Notes under the pieces: generated by a model
Databases searched by the model: none
What the model was told of the DNA's origin: nothing
What the model saw: the letters and a program-made list of their open reading frames with translations, nothing else
NCBI GenBank assembly: GCA_947457075.1
Contig: CANGUG010000017.1
Span: forward strand, 1-51,084
From: Bacteroidota bacterium
Lineage (GTDB): Bacteria; Bacteroidota; Bacteroidia; Chitinophagales; Chitinophagaceae
DNA length: 51,084 nucleotides
Direction: 5' to 3'
Translations under genes and position numbers: made by a program
In this document: positions 16,993-27,234 of the stretch, piece after piece
Position numbering within the stretch: the stretch's first letter is position 1
Layout: each line of letters begins with the position of its first letter

Positions 16993-18336
16993 TTAATGGG
17001 TATTTTGCACCTGATAAGCGGCTACTTCACTTATGATTGGAAAACCTTTTGATTCAGTCACCAGTATGCGGATATATTGAATGCTTTGTTGGGGAATACG
17101 AATAATCCTTTTGTGACCAATGGTGGTTCCTTTAGCAATTGGGCTAAAAAATTTCAAATTATTGCCGCCAGATACCTCAAATTGAACAATACGCTGTCCC
17201 TTGCTAATGGCTTCCTTTAACACTAGGGTATTAAAATTCACTGCTTTTTTCAAATGGATTTCAATACTATTTTTGGTGCGTAAAATTTTGGCATCTTTAA
17301 AAACATTGTTGGCAAATGCTTCTTCTCTTATTTTTTTAAATTGCATTAAAGCGGCAGAATCAACCCCTGAAATTAAACCTGCTCTATTAGGGGGCACATT
17401 CAACAACATATTTCCTCCACGCCCTACCGATTTTAAGTACAAATCAAATAGGGTAGCGCCCGACTTAACGGTGCTATCTTCATTGGGATGATAAAACCAT
17501 CCTTTACGAATGGACACATCGGCTTCGGCACCAATCCAATGCTTGCCATTATAATTGCCCCGGTTCAATGTATCATTCGGAGGGGCGCCTTCCCCTGGTT
17601 TAAATCCTACAGTATCAAGGAGGTTCCAATTGGTCTCATTTATTATTCCATTTTCATTTCCCACCCAACGCACATGAGGACCAATATCACTAAATATGAC
17701 AAGCTGTGGTTGATACTTTAAAGCACTGTCTTTAAAACGAGTAAAATCATATTCCTGTTTTTTGCCATTGGGTCCTTCACCATTCGCACCATCCCACCAT
17801 AACTCAAAGAAATTGCCATAACCTGTTAAAATTTCTTTCATGGTATTGATGTACACATCATTGTATTTTGGAGTACCATAGTCGGGGTGATTTCTGTCCC
17901 AAGGAGAAATATACACACCCATTTCAATGCCTTGTTTTTTACAAGCTTCGGACAACATTTTTAATACATCGCCTTTGCCATTCATCCATTTGCTTTCTCG
18001 AACGGTATGCGTGCTATACTTACTTGGCCATAAACAAAATCCATCATGGTGTTTTGCCGTAATAATAATTCCTTTGGCACCTGCTGCTTTTGCAATGCTT
18101 GCCCATTGGTTACAATCAATCGCAGTGGGATTAAATACATTTGGATCCTCGCTGCCATGCCCCCATTCTACATCGGTAAAGGTATTGGGACCAAAATGCA
18201 TAAATAAATAAAACTCTTTATCATGCCATGCTAATTGTTCCTCAGTGGGTATGGGGCCCATATTTTTTTGTGTACAAGCAGCATTGCTACATAAAACAGC
18301 GACTAAAATAAAGTGGATTATTTTTATTTTATACAT
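16993..18336 (-). CDS. alpha-L-fucosidase, GH29 family
   Basis: The enzyme removes alpha-linked L-fucose from glycans. The catalytic domain starts after residue 30 and includes the [17 protein letters not shown] strand, [13 protein letters not shown] (residues 93-105) and ELWWDGANG with the nucleophile Asp182. The acid/base residue is not obvious by eye. A beta-rich C-terminal domain (about residues 355-447) follows. The N-terminus has a hydrophobic signal ending CSNAACTQK, probably a lipoprotein signal with Cys21, so the enzyme is exported. It lies 26 bases after pdxJ on the same strand. With the GH20 gene at 23756 it suggests scavenging of amino-sugar and fucose-bearing glycans. Confidence 0.92.
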   Translation of the reverse strand: MYKIKIIHFILVAVLCSNAACTQKNMGPIPTEEQLAWHDKEFYLFMHFGPNTFTDVEWGHGSEDPNVFNPTAIDCNQWASIAKAAGAKGIIITAKHHDGFCLWPSKYSTHTVRESKWMNGKGDVLKMLSEACKKQGIEMGVYISPWDRNHPDYGTPKYNDVYINTMKEILTGYGNFFELWWDGANGEGPNGKKQEYDFTRFKDSALKYQPQLVIFSDIGPHVRWVGNENGIINETNWNLLDTVGFKPGEGAPPNDTLNRGNYNGKHWIGAEADVSIRKGWFYHPNEDSTVKSGATLFDLYLKSVGRGGNMLLNVPPNRAGLISGVDSAALMQFKKIREEAFANNVFKDAKILRTKNSIEIHLKKAVNFNTLVLKEAISKGQRIVQFEVSGGNNLKFFSPIAKGTTIGHKRIIRIPQQSIQYIRILVTESKGFPIISEVAAYQVQNTH

Positions 18337-18362
18337 GGCAGTTAAGGTATTATTAAATTAGC

Positions 18363-19088
18363 TTATCGTGCTTTAGCGGCACGTTGGTACAATTGAATTG
18401 TATTTTCTAAACCCAAGTAAAGGGCATCCGCAATCAATGCATGTCCAATGCTTACTTCGTCTATGAATGGGATGGATTTAATGAAGTAAGCTAAATTATT
18501 TCGGTCTAAATCATGTCCTGCGTTAATACCAAGCCCAAGTTCTTTTGCCACTGTGGCCGCTTTTATATAAGGGGCGATCCCTTTTTCTTTATTACCTATT
18601 GCAAATTCACGGGCATAAGCTTCGGTATATAATTCAATGCAATCTGTTCCAGTGGTAGCAGCGGCACGCACCATTTCTTCGACAGGATCTACAAAAATTG
18701 AAACGCGTATTCCTGCGGCTTTAAATTTTGCAATGATATCTTTTAAATATCCTTGTTCCTTAATCGTATCCCATCCATGGTCTGATGTAAGTTGGTTTAA
18801 AGCATCAGGCACAAGAGTAACCTGATGAGGTTGAGTTGCTAAAACCAATGCCACGAATTTATCTTCCTTTGGATTGCCTTCAATGTTGAACTCTGTTGTC
18901 ACTATTTTAGCTAAATCATAAACATCTTGGTAACGAATATGACGTTCATCGGGTCTTGGGTGCACCGTGATGCCTTCCGCACCAAAACTTTCACAGTCCT
19001 TGGCTACTTGTACTAAATTGGGATTGTTTCCGCCACGACTATTTCTGAGGGTGGCAATTTTATTTATGTTTACACTTAAACGAGTCAT
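18363..19088 (-). CDS. pdxJ: pyridoxine 5'-phosphate synthase
   Basis: PdxJ condenses 3-amino-2-oxopropyl phosphate with deoxyxylulose 5-phosphate to make pyridoxine 5'-phosphate. Visible motifs: [17 protein letters not shown] at the N-terminus, [21 protein letters not shown] and [13 protein letters not shown]. The ATG at 19088 gives 241 residues, the family length. An in-frame TTG at 19118 would add ten residues not seen in PdxJ. It is divergent from the UbiD-type gene, with 40 bases between starts. Confidence 0.95.
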   Translation of the reverse strand: MTRLSVNINKIATLRNSRGGNNPNLVQVAKDCESFGAEGITVHPRPDERHIRYQDVYDLAKIVTTEFNIEGNPKEDKFVALVLATQPHQVTLVPDALNQLTSDHGWDTIKEQGYLKDIIAKFKAAGIRVSIFVDPVEEMVRAAATTGTDCIELYTEAYAREFAIGNKEKGIAPYIKAATVAKELGLGINAGHDLDRNNLAYFIKSIPFIDEVSIGHALIADALYLGLENTIQLYQRAAKAR

Positions 19089-19102
19089 AGGCGAATTTAA
19101 GT

Positions 19103-19110
19103 TATTTTTG
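19103..19110 (+). promoter_or_regulatory. -7 promoter element of the UbiD-type gene (TATTTTTG)
   Basis: This exact -7 element, followed by CA, lies 18 bases before the ATG at 19129. It sits in the 40-base space between the divergent pdxJ and UbiD-type genes. Confidence 0.5.
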
Positions 19111-19128
19111 CAACTCAAATAGATACAA

Positions 19129-20940
19129 ATGGCCTATTCTAGTTTAGAAGCTTGTTTATTGGATTTAGAACGTAATGGGCAACTTTTACGCATTAAGGAG
19201 GAAGTGGACCCTCATTTAGAAATGGCAGCGATTCATTTGCGCATTTTTGAACAAAAAGGGCCGGCTATTTTATTTGAAAAAGTAAAAGGGAGCAAGTTTC
19301 GAGCAGCTTCCAATATTTTCGGAACACTGGAGCGTAGCCAATTTATATTTAGAAATACTTTACAGGATGTAAAGCAATTAATAGATATAAAAATTGATCC
19401 CACGGCTGCATTGAAAAATCCTTTTAAATCAATGTCGGCTTTGCCTGCTGCATTGAATGCCTTGCCTAAAAAAAATCCTTTCAGCAAGCCTGTTTTATTT
19501 GAAGAAATTAATATTACAGATTTGCCTTTAATCAAACATTGGCCAATGGATGGAGGCGCTTTTGTTACGCTCCCACAAGTATATACCGAGGATGCAGATA
19601 AGCCGGGTATTGGTAATGCTAATTTAGGAATGTATCGCATTCAATTGGATGGTAATAATTATGAAACCAATAAAGAAATTGGATTGCATTATCAATTGCA
19701 TCGTGGAATAGGAGTACATCAAACCAAAGCCAACAATAAAGGCATGCCTTTAAAAGTAAGTGTGTTTGTGGGCGGACCCCCTGCACATAGCGTGGCTGCA
19801 GTCATGCCGCTACCGGAAGGAATGAGTGAAATGAATTTTGCGGGGGTATTGGCTGGAAAGCGATTTGGATATACTTATATAGATGATTATTGTGTAAGCA
19901 CCGACGCCGATTTTGTAATTACAGGCGAAGTATTCCCTAATGATAATAAACCAGAAGGTCCTTTCGGAGACCATTTAGGCTATTATAGTTTGCAGCACGA
20001 TTTTCCAGTGATGAAAGTGCATAAAGTGTATGCAAGGAAAAATGCCATTTGGGCTTTTACAGTGGTAGGCAGACCTCCTCAGGAAGATACTAGTTTTGGA
20101 CAATTAATTCATTCCATTACAGGTGCCGCTATCCGTAACGAAATACCCGGATTGAAAGAAGTACATGCTGTGGATGCAGCAGGGGTGCATCCTTTATTAC
20201 TCGCCATTGGAAGTGAGCGTTACACGCCTTATTTAAACAACCAGCGTCCTGCCGAAATTTTAACCATTGCCAATCATATATTAGGTACCGGACAATTAAG
20301 TTTGGCTAAATTTTTATGGATTACAGCGCCAGACAGTAAAACAAAAGTTCCATTAGACACCCACAAGGAGTTGGAATTTTTCAAATACATTTTAGAAAGA
20401 ATGGACTTTAGTAGAGACTTGCATTTTTATACCAATACCACTATTGATACTTTAGATTATTCGGGAGAAAATTTAAACAGTGGCTCTAAATTGGTGTTGG
20501 CTGCTTATGGGGATCCCATTAGGACTTTGGCTACTACTATTCCAGATGCCATTCAGCAATTAAATGCCGACGCACATTTAATTATGCCAGGAGTGATTGC
20601 TTTGAATGCTAGTAAAATGAATACGGTTTTATTGCAAACAATATTCAACGGGCTAGGTTCAACACTTTTGGAAGAGATGGGTGTGGCTTTATTAGTTTTA
20701 ACCGAGGATGCAGCTTGGATGGCAAGTGCCATGAATAATTTTTTATGGGCTGCCTTTACAAGAGCCAATCCTTCACATGATATTGATGGGGTAGATGCTT
20801 TTGTTAGCAATAAACATTGGGGATGTAAAGGACCGTTAGTTATTGATGCTACTATTAAAAAGCACCATGCACCACCTGTGCTAAAGGACGCGGAAGTAGA
20901 AAAAAGAGTGGATACTATTTTAGCAAAATATGGGTATTAA
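19129..20940 (+). CDS. UbiD-family decarboxylase, probably for menaquinone synthesis
   Basis: The 603-residue protein has the UbiD pattern: ATG start directly before [24 protein letters not shown], the prenylated-FMN region [29 protein letters not shown], and [12 protein letters not shown] with conserved acidic and His residues. The family decarboxylates aromatic acids using prenyl-FMN made by UbiX. Bacteroidota lack ubiquinone, and this window also encodes MqnA, so the likely role is decarboxylation of dihydroxynaphthoate in the futalosine route to menaquinone. The length, about 100 residues more than E. coli UbiD, is common in this phylum. It converges on the DUF2452 gene with seven bases between. 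Confidence 0.88.
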   Translation: MAYSSLEACLLDLERNGQLLRIKEEVDPHLEMAAIHLRIFEQKGPAILFEKVKGSKFRAASNIFGTLERSQFIFRNTLQDVKQLIDIKIDPTAALKNPFKSMSALPAALNALPKKNPFSKPVLFEEINITDLPLIKHWPMDGGAFVTLPQVYTEDADKPGIGNANLGMYRIQLDGNNYETNKEIGLHYQLHRGIGVHQTKANNKGMPLKVSVFVGGPPAHSVAAVMPLPEGMSEMNFAGVLAGKRFGYTYIDDYCVSTDADFVITGEVFPNDNKPEGPFGDHLGYYSLQHDFPVMKVHKVYARKNAIWAFTVVGRPPQEDTSFGQLIHSITGAAIRNEIPGLKEVHAVDAAGVHPLLLAIGSERYTPYLNNQRPAEILTIANHILGTGQLSLAKFLWITAPDSKTKVPLDTHKELEFFKYILERMDFSRDLHFYTNTTIDTLDYSGENLNSGSKLVLAAYGDPIRTLATTIPDAIQQLNADAHLIMPGVIALNASKMNTVLLQTIFNGLGSTLLEEMGVALLVLTEDAAWMASAMNNFLWAAFTRANPSHDIDGVDAFVSNKHWGCKGPLVIDATIKKHHAPPVLKDAEVEKRVDTILAKYGY

Positions 20941-20947
20941 ATTTTTA

Positions 20948-21739
20948 CTAGCATTCTACCCAAGTATGATCAGCCAATAGTTTTACTGTTGCAATAAATT
21001 GAGCGAAAGGACCTGCGCCACCGCCCCATTCTGAAGGGGCTACCAATGATAATACATGGCTACCGTCTGTTTTTTCGTACACATGATATACCTGACCGAT
21101 TTGTGGCTTGAAAGTAATTTTTGCTTCATAAATCATTAAGCTTAATTCCTTTCTTTTTCTTATCTCCTGTGCTTGTCTTGCTAGTAATTCAATTTGTTCT
21201 TTAATTTGATTTAGCTGCATATTGGTTTGGTCCTCCATGGCAGACAAGGCTTTATGTTTAATCACTCCTTCCTTGGTAGGTCGAATAGCAACACTTCCTG
21301 CTGACGAAGCATAGGGAAGTACACTTAATTGTTTATGGTAAACCTCCACATTCATAAAAGGTTGGCCATCTTCCTTATGTCCAAAATGGCTCACTTTTAA
21401 AAAACCATTTGAAAGAATTTCGTGTACTACCTTTAAAACTAATTGGTCTTGCTTGTAAAACTGCACAGTTAGGCAGGAAGCATTGTTAATTTCAGCTGCA
21501 ACGGTTTCTGCTAAATCTTTATTCTCGAAATCGTGTAATTCACCATTGGGATTCACTTGATATTGTGCGTAGAACGCCTCATTTTCTAAACTTACCCAAT
21601 TATGGCTAAAGCTCAGGTAATGGCCGGCATGCACTGTTTCAATTTTATAGTTTCCAGATTTTGGGACTAACTGATACTCAAATTCACTCTTTTCAGGGAA
21701 CAACTGCCAGCTGGCTAAAAAATTATATGCTTGAACCAT
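20948..21739 (-). CDS. two-domain protein with C-terminal DUF2452 domain
   Basis: Residues about 170-263 fit the DUF2452 pattern: a helix QLNQIKEQIELLARQAQEIRK, then IYEAKITFKPQIGQVYHVYE, HVLSLVAPSEWGG and LLADHTW. The family has no known function but extends to eukaryotes. Residues 1-135 form a separate beta-rich region (YKIETVHAGHYLSFSHNWVS, AQYQVNPNGELHDFE) that I do not recognise; many DUF2452 proteins are, as far as I recall, much shorter. No signal peptide or membrane helix is seen, so it is probably cytoplasmic. It is 39 bases downstream of the POTRA outer-membrane gene on the same strand. Confidence 0.72.
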   Translation of the reverse strand: MVQAYNFLASWQLFPEKSEFEYQLVPKSGNYKIETVHAGHYLSFSHNWVSLENEAFYAQYQVNPNGELHDFENKDLAETVAAEINNASCLTVQFYKQDQLVLKVVHEILSNGFLKVSHFGHKEDGQPFMNVEVYHKQLSVLPYASSAGSVAIRPTKEGVIKHKALSAMEDQTNMQLNQIKEQIELLARQAQEIRKRKELSLMIYEAKITFKPQIGQVYHVYEKTDGSHVLSLVAPSEWGGGAGPFAQFIATVKLLADHTWVEC

Positions 21740-21778
21740 GCTTGTATAACAATATTGGGGCTAAAAAGTTGAGCAAAT

Positions 21779-23614
21779 CTAGTTTACTTGTACGAAATCA
21801 GGTTTGTTCAATAAGTTTGAATTGTACTTGAATTTTAAGTTAGTTGTGATGCTTATATTCCATGGGCTTAACTGCAAATTGGTTCTGGGGAAATAAAAGC
21901 CTTTAAGCTCCACTGTTCCAAATACAAGGTTTTCGTTTCTAATCCTGCTACCCGCTCCAACTGCGGAATAAATATCCCCGCTTGTGAAGTTGGAGCCAAC
22001 ACTTCTTATATAAGTCATATTAGCAAAAATAAACGGACTTTGTCTAAAGCCATAATAGGACTTTGCATTATACCAAATCGATTCCCAATTGGCACTGATA
22101 CGGGTACCCCCTTTAATTCTTTCTCTTGTTAATTGTGGAATTCCATAAATACTATTAATGAGTAAAGCTTCGTTGAATCGATTATTGACAGTTTGTGCGA
22201 AACTAATGTCAAGGATGCTACGGTATTTATAGCCACTTTCCAAATAGCGCAGTTTTGAGATTTGCTCAAGACTAAATAATAATTTTAAATCTAATGGTTG
22301 ATCATTAAGATAGCTGCTGCCAATATTGAATTTCAAATGTGTGAATGATTCATTTTTTTGCAAAGAGTAAGTCTCCATTTGTAAACCCAGGTAGGGCAAA
22401 TCTATTTGTTCAATAGTGTAATGCCCTGCTGTTAAGGTAAAAGATTTTCCAATGGGTAAATCTTCGTTTCGGCCAAAACCGTATAAATATTGTGTTCTAA
22501 TAATTTGTTGTCTAAAAAAAGTATATGAAAATAAATGGGCGAGAACATTTTGGTAATTCCTGTCAATTTGTGCTAAGTAATTATTGGGGCGTTCTTTAAA
22601 TTCGTTGTCCAAGTAACGGTACTGAATAAACTGTCTATAATGTTCATTGTTTATTGCCCAAGGCCTATTAAATAATTGGTATCCAATCCAACCGTCCATT
22701 TTTTTATTTTGGTATTTTAAATTTTCATTAAATAAAGAATCACTCCATCTATCTGGGTAAACATTTTGATTAATGGATGTATTCCATTCTATTCCAGCTG
22801 TCCATTTACTTAAAGGGGTTAATAGGGGTAAGCTTCCAATTACATGAAATGTATTTGCAGAGCTAACAAAGTTGGCATAATTATTTTCAAGCGTATTGCC
22901 CCCGATATTTATATCCATAAAACTGCCAAATATATTCCTTGAAATATAATTGGCTCCCCAACTTGCTTTTTCTTTTCTTTTTATATCAAAATTATGGTTT
23001 AGGGTGAAGGCGTTACCCATGTCTTTGATATTTTCAACTGTAGCACTTGCGTTGTAGGCGTTAATATTTCTTAATTGTACACTGCCGCCAAATGGAAAAA
23101 CATCATTGGTAACTATATACATGTCCACCAAATTGCTGTCATTCATTAAGGGGAATGCTATAATTCGCGCATCTTGGATATAAGGAAGGTCTCTTAGCCA
23201 TTTTTCATTGTATGCAATCACTAAAGGGTTCAGGTATTCGGCCTCCTTAAAAAATAAGTTTTTTCGAATCGTTGATTCCTTGGTCATATCATGCAAGCTA
23301 TTGGCAATCCTTGTCAATGCGGTAGGCTTATAATTTGAATCATTAATACCAAATGTGCCAAAATGACGATGTTCAAAATAAATTTTATTAATTCTCTTAC
23401 CCTCCTGACTCGCAATAGAGGAGATGGATTTGTTAATGGTGATACTAGTAGAGTCAATCAAAGGAATGGGTTTCCCTTTAAATAATTTAATAAAATTAAT
23501 TAACAAAGAGCTATCCTTGGAATTGACAATATTTTGTTGGTATCTTTTATTTTGAGCAAAAGAAGAAACTGTAATCAGCAAAAATAATAAACCAAAAAGC
23601 CCTTTGTGCAACAT
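21779..23614 (-). CDS. POTRA-containing outer-membrane beta-barrel protein (Omp85-like)
   Basis: A signal peptide (cleavage after SSFAQ) precedes about 100 residues of linker. A POTRA-like module lies at about 115-175: LFFKEAEYLNPLVIAYNEKWLRDLPYIQDARIIAFP, ending in a VDMYIVTNDVFPFGG strand. The remaining 430 residues are alternating polar/aromatic strands typical of a 16-stranded barrel, but the last residue is Asn rather than the common terminal Phe. It resembles BamA/TamA relatives with a single POTRA and no lipoprotein partner. The role may be protein or lipid export to the surface, inferred from the family. Confidence 0.75.
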   Translation of the reverse strand: MLHKGLFGLLFLLITVSSFAQNKRYQQNIVNSKDSSLLINFIKLFKGKPIPLIDSTSITINKSISSIASQEGKRINKIYFEHRHFGTFGINDSNYKPTALTRIANSLHDMTKESTIRKNLFFKEAEYLNPLVIAYNEKWLRDLPYIQDARIIAFPLMNDSNLVDMYIVTNDVFPFGGSVQLRNINAYNASATVENIKDMGNAFTLNHNFDIKRKEKASWGANYISRNIFGSFMDINIGGNTLENNYANFVSSANTFHVIGSLPLLTPLSKWTAGIEWNTSINQNVYPDRWSDSLFNENLKYQNKKMDGWIGYQLFNRPWAINNEHYRQFIQYRYLDNEFKERPNNYLAQIDRNYQNVLAHLFSYTFFRQQIIRTQYLYGFGRNEDLPIGKSFTLTAGHYTIEQIDLPYLGLQMETYSLQKNESFTHLKFNIGSSYLNDQPLDLKLLFSLEQISKLRYLESGYKYRSILDISFAQTVNNRFNEALLINSIYGIPQLTRERIKGGTRISANWESIWYNAKSYYGFRQSPFIFANMTYIRSVGSNFTSGDIYSAVGAGSRIRNENLVFGTVELKGFYFPRTNLQLSPWNISITTNLKFKYNSNLLNKPDFVQVN

Positions 23615-23688
23615 TTTTTCGGATCAAATTCAATGAGCTCAAATTTACTCATTATGTAGTAAAAAGTGGCTTATTTATTAGTTAAAAA

Positions 23689-23718
23689 CAATAGGCGTTC
23701 TTCGCTGAACGCCTATTG
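23689..23718 (-). terminator. intrinsic terminator of the GH20 gene
   Basis: A perfect 12-bp stem (CAATAGGCGTTC/GAACGCCTATTG) with a 6-base loop is followed on the minus strand by TTTTT. It lies 37 bases after the GH20 stop. Confidence 0.85.
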
Positions 23719-23755
23719 GGAGGTGGATTTTTTGTAATATATCACAAGGATGATT

Positions 23756-25645
23756 CTATAATACTTTAATGGCTCTTTGTTTTAAGGATTCTACTGGGAT
23801 ACTTAACATTTTGCCTAGAGGTTTCCCATTTCTATAACTGATTACCCTTAATACAGCAAGGTCTTCTGGTAAAACAAAAGGTTTTGTGTATTCGTCACTA
23901 AAATTATCCGGCATTGAATCATCCATACTAAAATATATTTTCAATCCATCAATTTCCCCTTCCATATACACGATGAATTCCCCCTTGGTATTTAATTGAG
24001 TTGTAACAATGGGATCATACATACTTAGGGCATACTTTACATTGGCAGCTGCTAATTTTTCAAATTGGCCTTCCACTTTTTCAACAAAAATTGGCCAGTT
24101 TTTCTTTGATTTAGGCGACCAACTGGTTTCTGCAATGGCAAGTGCCCTTGGCCAGGTCATGTATTGCACATTGCGCATAGTTTGTAATTGCTCGGTCCAT
24201 TGATTTCCTTGATTGCCTAAAATTAAATTGGAATCAATCCCTTCCGGGATAGGTTCAAAACTATACGTTTTTTTCATTCTTAATCCAGCATACACTTTTC
24301 CTTCGGCGGTTAATTCACCTTGATAAAAGTCCAAGTAGTTGTATCCATTTGGCGACATCACTACTTTATGTCCTTGCTTTGCAGCATTAATTCCGCCTTC
24401 AATCCCTCTCCAGCTCATTACCGCTGCATCGCCACTTAAGCCACCTTCCAATATTTCGTCCCACCCAATCATTTTTTTACCTTTACTATTAATAATTTTT
24501 TGCACCCTTCGTACGAAATAACTTTGCACTTCATTTTGGTTTTTTAATCCCTCTTTTTTCATTAAGGCTTGCACATTTGCAGATTTTTCCCAATTGTTTT
24601 TCGCATTTTCATCGCCTCCCATATGAATGTATTCATAAGGAAATAGGGGCGCTATTTCGCCAAATATTTGGTCAAGGTATTGATAGACTAATTCGTTGGA
24701 AGGATCTAGTGAATTATCAATTTTAGCAGTGGCGTGTCCATTGATACCCTCCCAATCCATAAATTCTTCCCCCACATTTACTTGATAAGGATAATTGGGA
24801 GTGGTGCTCAATTGAGGGTATGCGGTATTCATCGCCATACTATGTCCAGGGATATCTACTTCAGGAATAACTTCGATATATTTTGATTTCGCATAAGCAA
24901 CAATTTCTTTTATATCCTCCTGTGTATAAAATCCGCCATAGGTTTTAGGTTCTGTTACAGCAGGGGTGGTGGTATTCATCCACTTGCCTTTTCGCAATGG
25001 TCGCCATGCACCTACTTCGGTGAGTTTAGGTAATGATTTTATTTCAATCCTCCATCCTTGGTCGTCGGTTAAATGCCAGTGAAAGCGGTTGTATTTATAA
25101 CGCGCCATATCATCAATAAAAACTTTCACATCGGCTTTACTAAAAAAGTGGCGGCTTACATCAAGCATCAAACCTCTCCACCCGAATCGAGGCTTGTCCA
25201 TAATTTTTACATAGGGGAGCGACCAAACCAAATCCGGATTATTTTTATTACTATAAATAGCCGCGGGCATTAATTGTTTCACTGTTTGCCATCCATAAAA
25301 TAAGCCTGCATTGGTATTTGCTTTTATTTGAATCCCTTTTTGATTTACTTCCACATAATATCCTTCTTTTCCAATTGTTTCCTCTTGAATAATGGAAAAA
25401 ACAATTGCTGCATTATTTTTTCCAGTGCGCACTTCTTTTAAAGTAGCTATTTGCAATTCGTTTGCTATATTATTGACCAATTCATCACTAGCTCCATTAT
25501 TAGCTATCGTAATTTTCTTCCCCAATTGATATATTCCATTTCCCTTAGTCGCTTCGACGGGTTCTGGAATAATATTAAGCTTTTGTGCTTCTGCTGCATG
25601 ATAATAAGCAACAGCCATAATCAATGCAATTATCCTCGTTTTCAT
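23756..25645 (-). CDS. beta-N-acetylhexosaminidase, GH20 family
   Basis: The 629-residue exported enzyme (signal peptide ending HAAEA) removes terminal N-acetylhexosamine from glycans or chitin fragments. The N-terminal GH20b domain covers about residues 21-150. The catalytic barrel contains FHWHLTDDQGWRIEIK (188-203), EVDIPGHS and HMGGDEN with the catalytic pair Asp345-Glu346. The last 70 residues form a chitobiase C-terminal-like beta domain with YFSMDDSMPD. The gene has its own terminator at 23689 and lies after the ahcY terminator, so it is transcribed alone. It pairs functionally with the GH29 gene. Confidence 0.94.
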   Translation of the reverse strand: MKTRIIALIMAVAYYHAAEAQKLNIIPEPVEATKGNGIYQLGKKITIANNGASDELVNNIANELQIATLKEVRTGKNNAAIVFSIIQEETIGKEGYYVEVNQKGIQIKANTNAGLFYGWQTVKQLMPAAIYSNKNNPDLVWSLPYVKIMDKPRFGWRGLMLDVSRHFFSKADVKVFIDDMARYKYNRFHWHLTDDQGWRIEIKSLPKLTEVGAWRPLRKGKWMNTTTPAVTEPKTYGGFYTQEDIKEIVAYAKSKYIEVIPEVDIPGHSMAMNTAYPQLSTTPNYPYQVNVGEEFMDWEGINGHATAKIDNSLDPSNELVYQYLDQIFGEIAPLFPYEYIHMGGDENAKNNWEKSANVQALMKKEGLKNQNEVQSYFVRRVQKIINSKGKKMIGWDEILEGGLSGDAAVMSWRGIEGGINAAKQGHKVVMSPNGYNYLDFYQGELTAEGKVYAGLRMKKTYSFEPIPEGIDSNLILGNQGNQWTEQLQTMRNVQYMTWPRALAIAETSWSPKSKKNWPIFVEKVEGQFEKLAAANVKYALSMYDPIVTTQLNTKGEFIVYMEGEIDGLKIYFSMDDSMPDNFSDEYTKPFVLPEDLAVLRVISYRNGKPLGKMLSIPVESLKQRAIKVL

Positions 25646-25714
25646 AACAATCGTTTTGTTGTTTTTTGTTCACCTCTATTTTTATATCGGATTCCAGTTT
25701 AAAGGTACTAAAAA

Positions 25715-25752
25715 TAAAAAACCCGACCTCCATTTCTGGAATCGGGTTTTTG
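25715..25752 (-). terminator. intrinsic terminator of ahcY
   Basis: The stem AAAACCCGA/TCGGGTTTT encloses a smaller CCA/TGG pairing and is flanked by A and T runs on both sides. It lies 45 bases after the ahcY stop and could work in both directions. Confidence 0.75.
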
Positions 25753-25796
25753 TATTTTACACTAATTCTACTGGGTAAAATTAGCCAATTCGAAAA

Positions 25797-27116
25797 CTAG
25801 TATCTGTACATATCAGACTTAAATGGTCCTGCTTGAGGAATACCTAAATAAGCTGCTTGCTCAGGTGTTAATTCATCTAATTCAGCACCTACTTTTGCAA
25901 GGTGTAAACGTGCTACCTTCTCATCTAAATGCTTAGGCAATACATACACTTTGTTTTCGTAGTTCTTGTGGTTGTTCCACAATTCAATTTGTGCTAAAGT
26001 TTGGTTGGAGAAAGAGTTACTCATCACAAATGATGGGTGACCAGTTGCACAACCTAAGTTTACTAAACGACCTTCCGCTAATACAATTACATCCTTACCA
26101 TCAATATTGTATAAATCAACTTGAGGCTTAATAGTGTCTTTGGTATGACCGTAGTTTTTATTTAACCAAGCCATGTCAATTTCAATATCAAAGTGACCAA
26201 TATTACAAACAATTGCTTTGTCTTTCATTGCTCTGAAATGGGTTTCGTTGATTAAATCACGACAACCAGAAGCGGTTACAATAATGTCCGCTTCTTTTAC
26301 GGCATTGATCATTTTTTTCACTTCGTATCCATCCATTGCAGCTTGTAATGCGCAAATGGGGTCAATTTCAGTTACAATTACACGACAACCTGCACCACGT
26401 AAAGAAGCTGCTGAACCTTTTCCTACGTCTCCGTATGAACCTACTACTGCAACTTTACCCGCCATCATTACATCGGTAGCACGACGAATCGCATCTACTA
26501 ATGATTCTTGACAACCATATTTGTTGTCAAATTTAGATTTAGTAACAGAATCGTTTACATTGATTGCAGGCATTGGTAAAGTACCTTTTGCCATACGCTC
26601 ATATAAACGGTGTACACCCGTAGTTGTTTCTTCAGACAAACCTTTGATGCCATCCACAAATTGAGGGTATTTATCCAATACCATATTTGTTAAGTCACCG
26701 CCATCATCCAAAATCATATTCAAAGGACGATCCTCGCCACCAAAGAATAAAGTTTGTTCAATACACCAATCTCCTTCCTCAACAGTTTGTCCCTTCCATG
26801 CAAATACGCCAATACCTGCAGCGGCAATCGCAGCAGCAGCTTGGTCCTGTGTAGAGAATATGTTACAAGAGCTCCACTTTACTTCTGCTCCTAAAGCAGT
26901 TAATGTTTCAATTAACACCGCAGTTTGAATGGTCATGTGTAAACAACCCGCAATTCTTGCACCTTTCAAGGGTTGGCTTGCTCCATACTCGGCACGGATG
27001 CTCATTAAACCTGGCATTTCTGCTTCTGCTAAACGAATTTCTTTACGACCCCAATCAGCAAGGGTGATATCTGCTACCTTATACGGTAAGCTAAAATCGA
27101 TGTTTTGTAAGCCCAT
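25797..27116 (-). CDS. ahcY: adenosylhomocysteinase
   Basis: AhcY splits S-adenosylhomocysteine into adenosine and homocysteine and so keeps methyltransferases active. Substrate-binding [13 protein letters not shown] is near residue 60, the NAD-binding loop is [13 protein letters not shown], and the C-terminus ends FKSDMYRY, as in the tetrameric bacterial enzyme. The 439-residue length is normal. It diverges from an Lrp-type regulator with 118 bases between starts. A -7 box lies at 27137-27144 on the minus strand. Confidence 0.97.
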   Translation of the reverse strand: MGLQNIDFSLPYKVADITLADWGRKEIRLAEAEMPGLMSIRAEYGASQPLKGARIAGCLHMTIQTAVLIETLTALGAEVKWSSCNIFSTQDQAAAAIAAAGIGVFAWKGQTVEEGDWCIEQTLFFGGEDRPLNMILDDGGDLTNMVLDKYPQFVDGIKGLSEETTTGVHRLYERMAKGTLPMPAINVNDSVTKSKFDNKYGCQESLVDAIRRATDVMMAGKVAVVGSYGDVGKGSAASLRGAGCRVIVTEIDPICALQAAMDGYEVKKMINAVKEADIIVTASGCRDLINETHFRAMKDKAIVCNIGHFDIEIDMAWLNKNYGHTKDTIKPQVDLYNIDGKDVIVLAEGRLVNLGCATGHPSFVMSNSFSNQTLAQIELWNNHKNYENKVYVLPKHLDEKVARLHLAKVGAELDELTPEQAAYLGIPQAGPFKSDMYRY

Positions 27117-27136
27117 AATAGTATTTATTTAAGGCA

Positions 27137-27144
27137 CAAAGGTA
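27137..27144 (-). promoter_or_regulatory. -7 promoter element of ahcY (TACCTTTG, minus strand)
   Basis: An exact TAnnTTTG on the minus strand lies 20 bases before the ahcY start, predicting a leader of about 15 bases. Confidence 0.5.
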
Positions 27145-27180
27145 TATTTGTAGGAGATAATAATAAAATATATCTAAAAA

Positions 27181-27197
27181 ATAGTGAAAAATACTAT
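27181..27197. promoter_or_regulatory. candidate operator between ahcY and the Lrp-type gene
   Basis: The inverted repeat ATAGT-GAAAAAT-ACTAT lies in the very AT-rich divergent region, about 40 bases upstream of the ahcY -7 box. Lrp proteins bind such imperfect AT-rich palindromes and usually autoregulate. In sequence this AT-rich, five-base arms are weak evidence. Confidence 0.25.
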
Positions 27198-27234
27198 AAT
27201 TCATTAATTTTAATGTAATAAATGCTTTTTTAAT

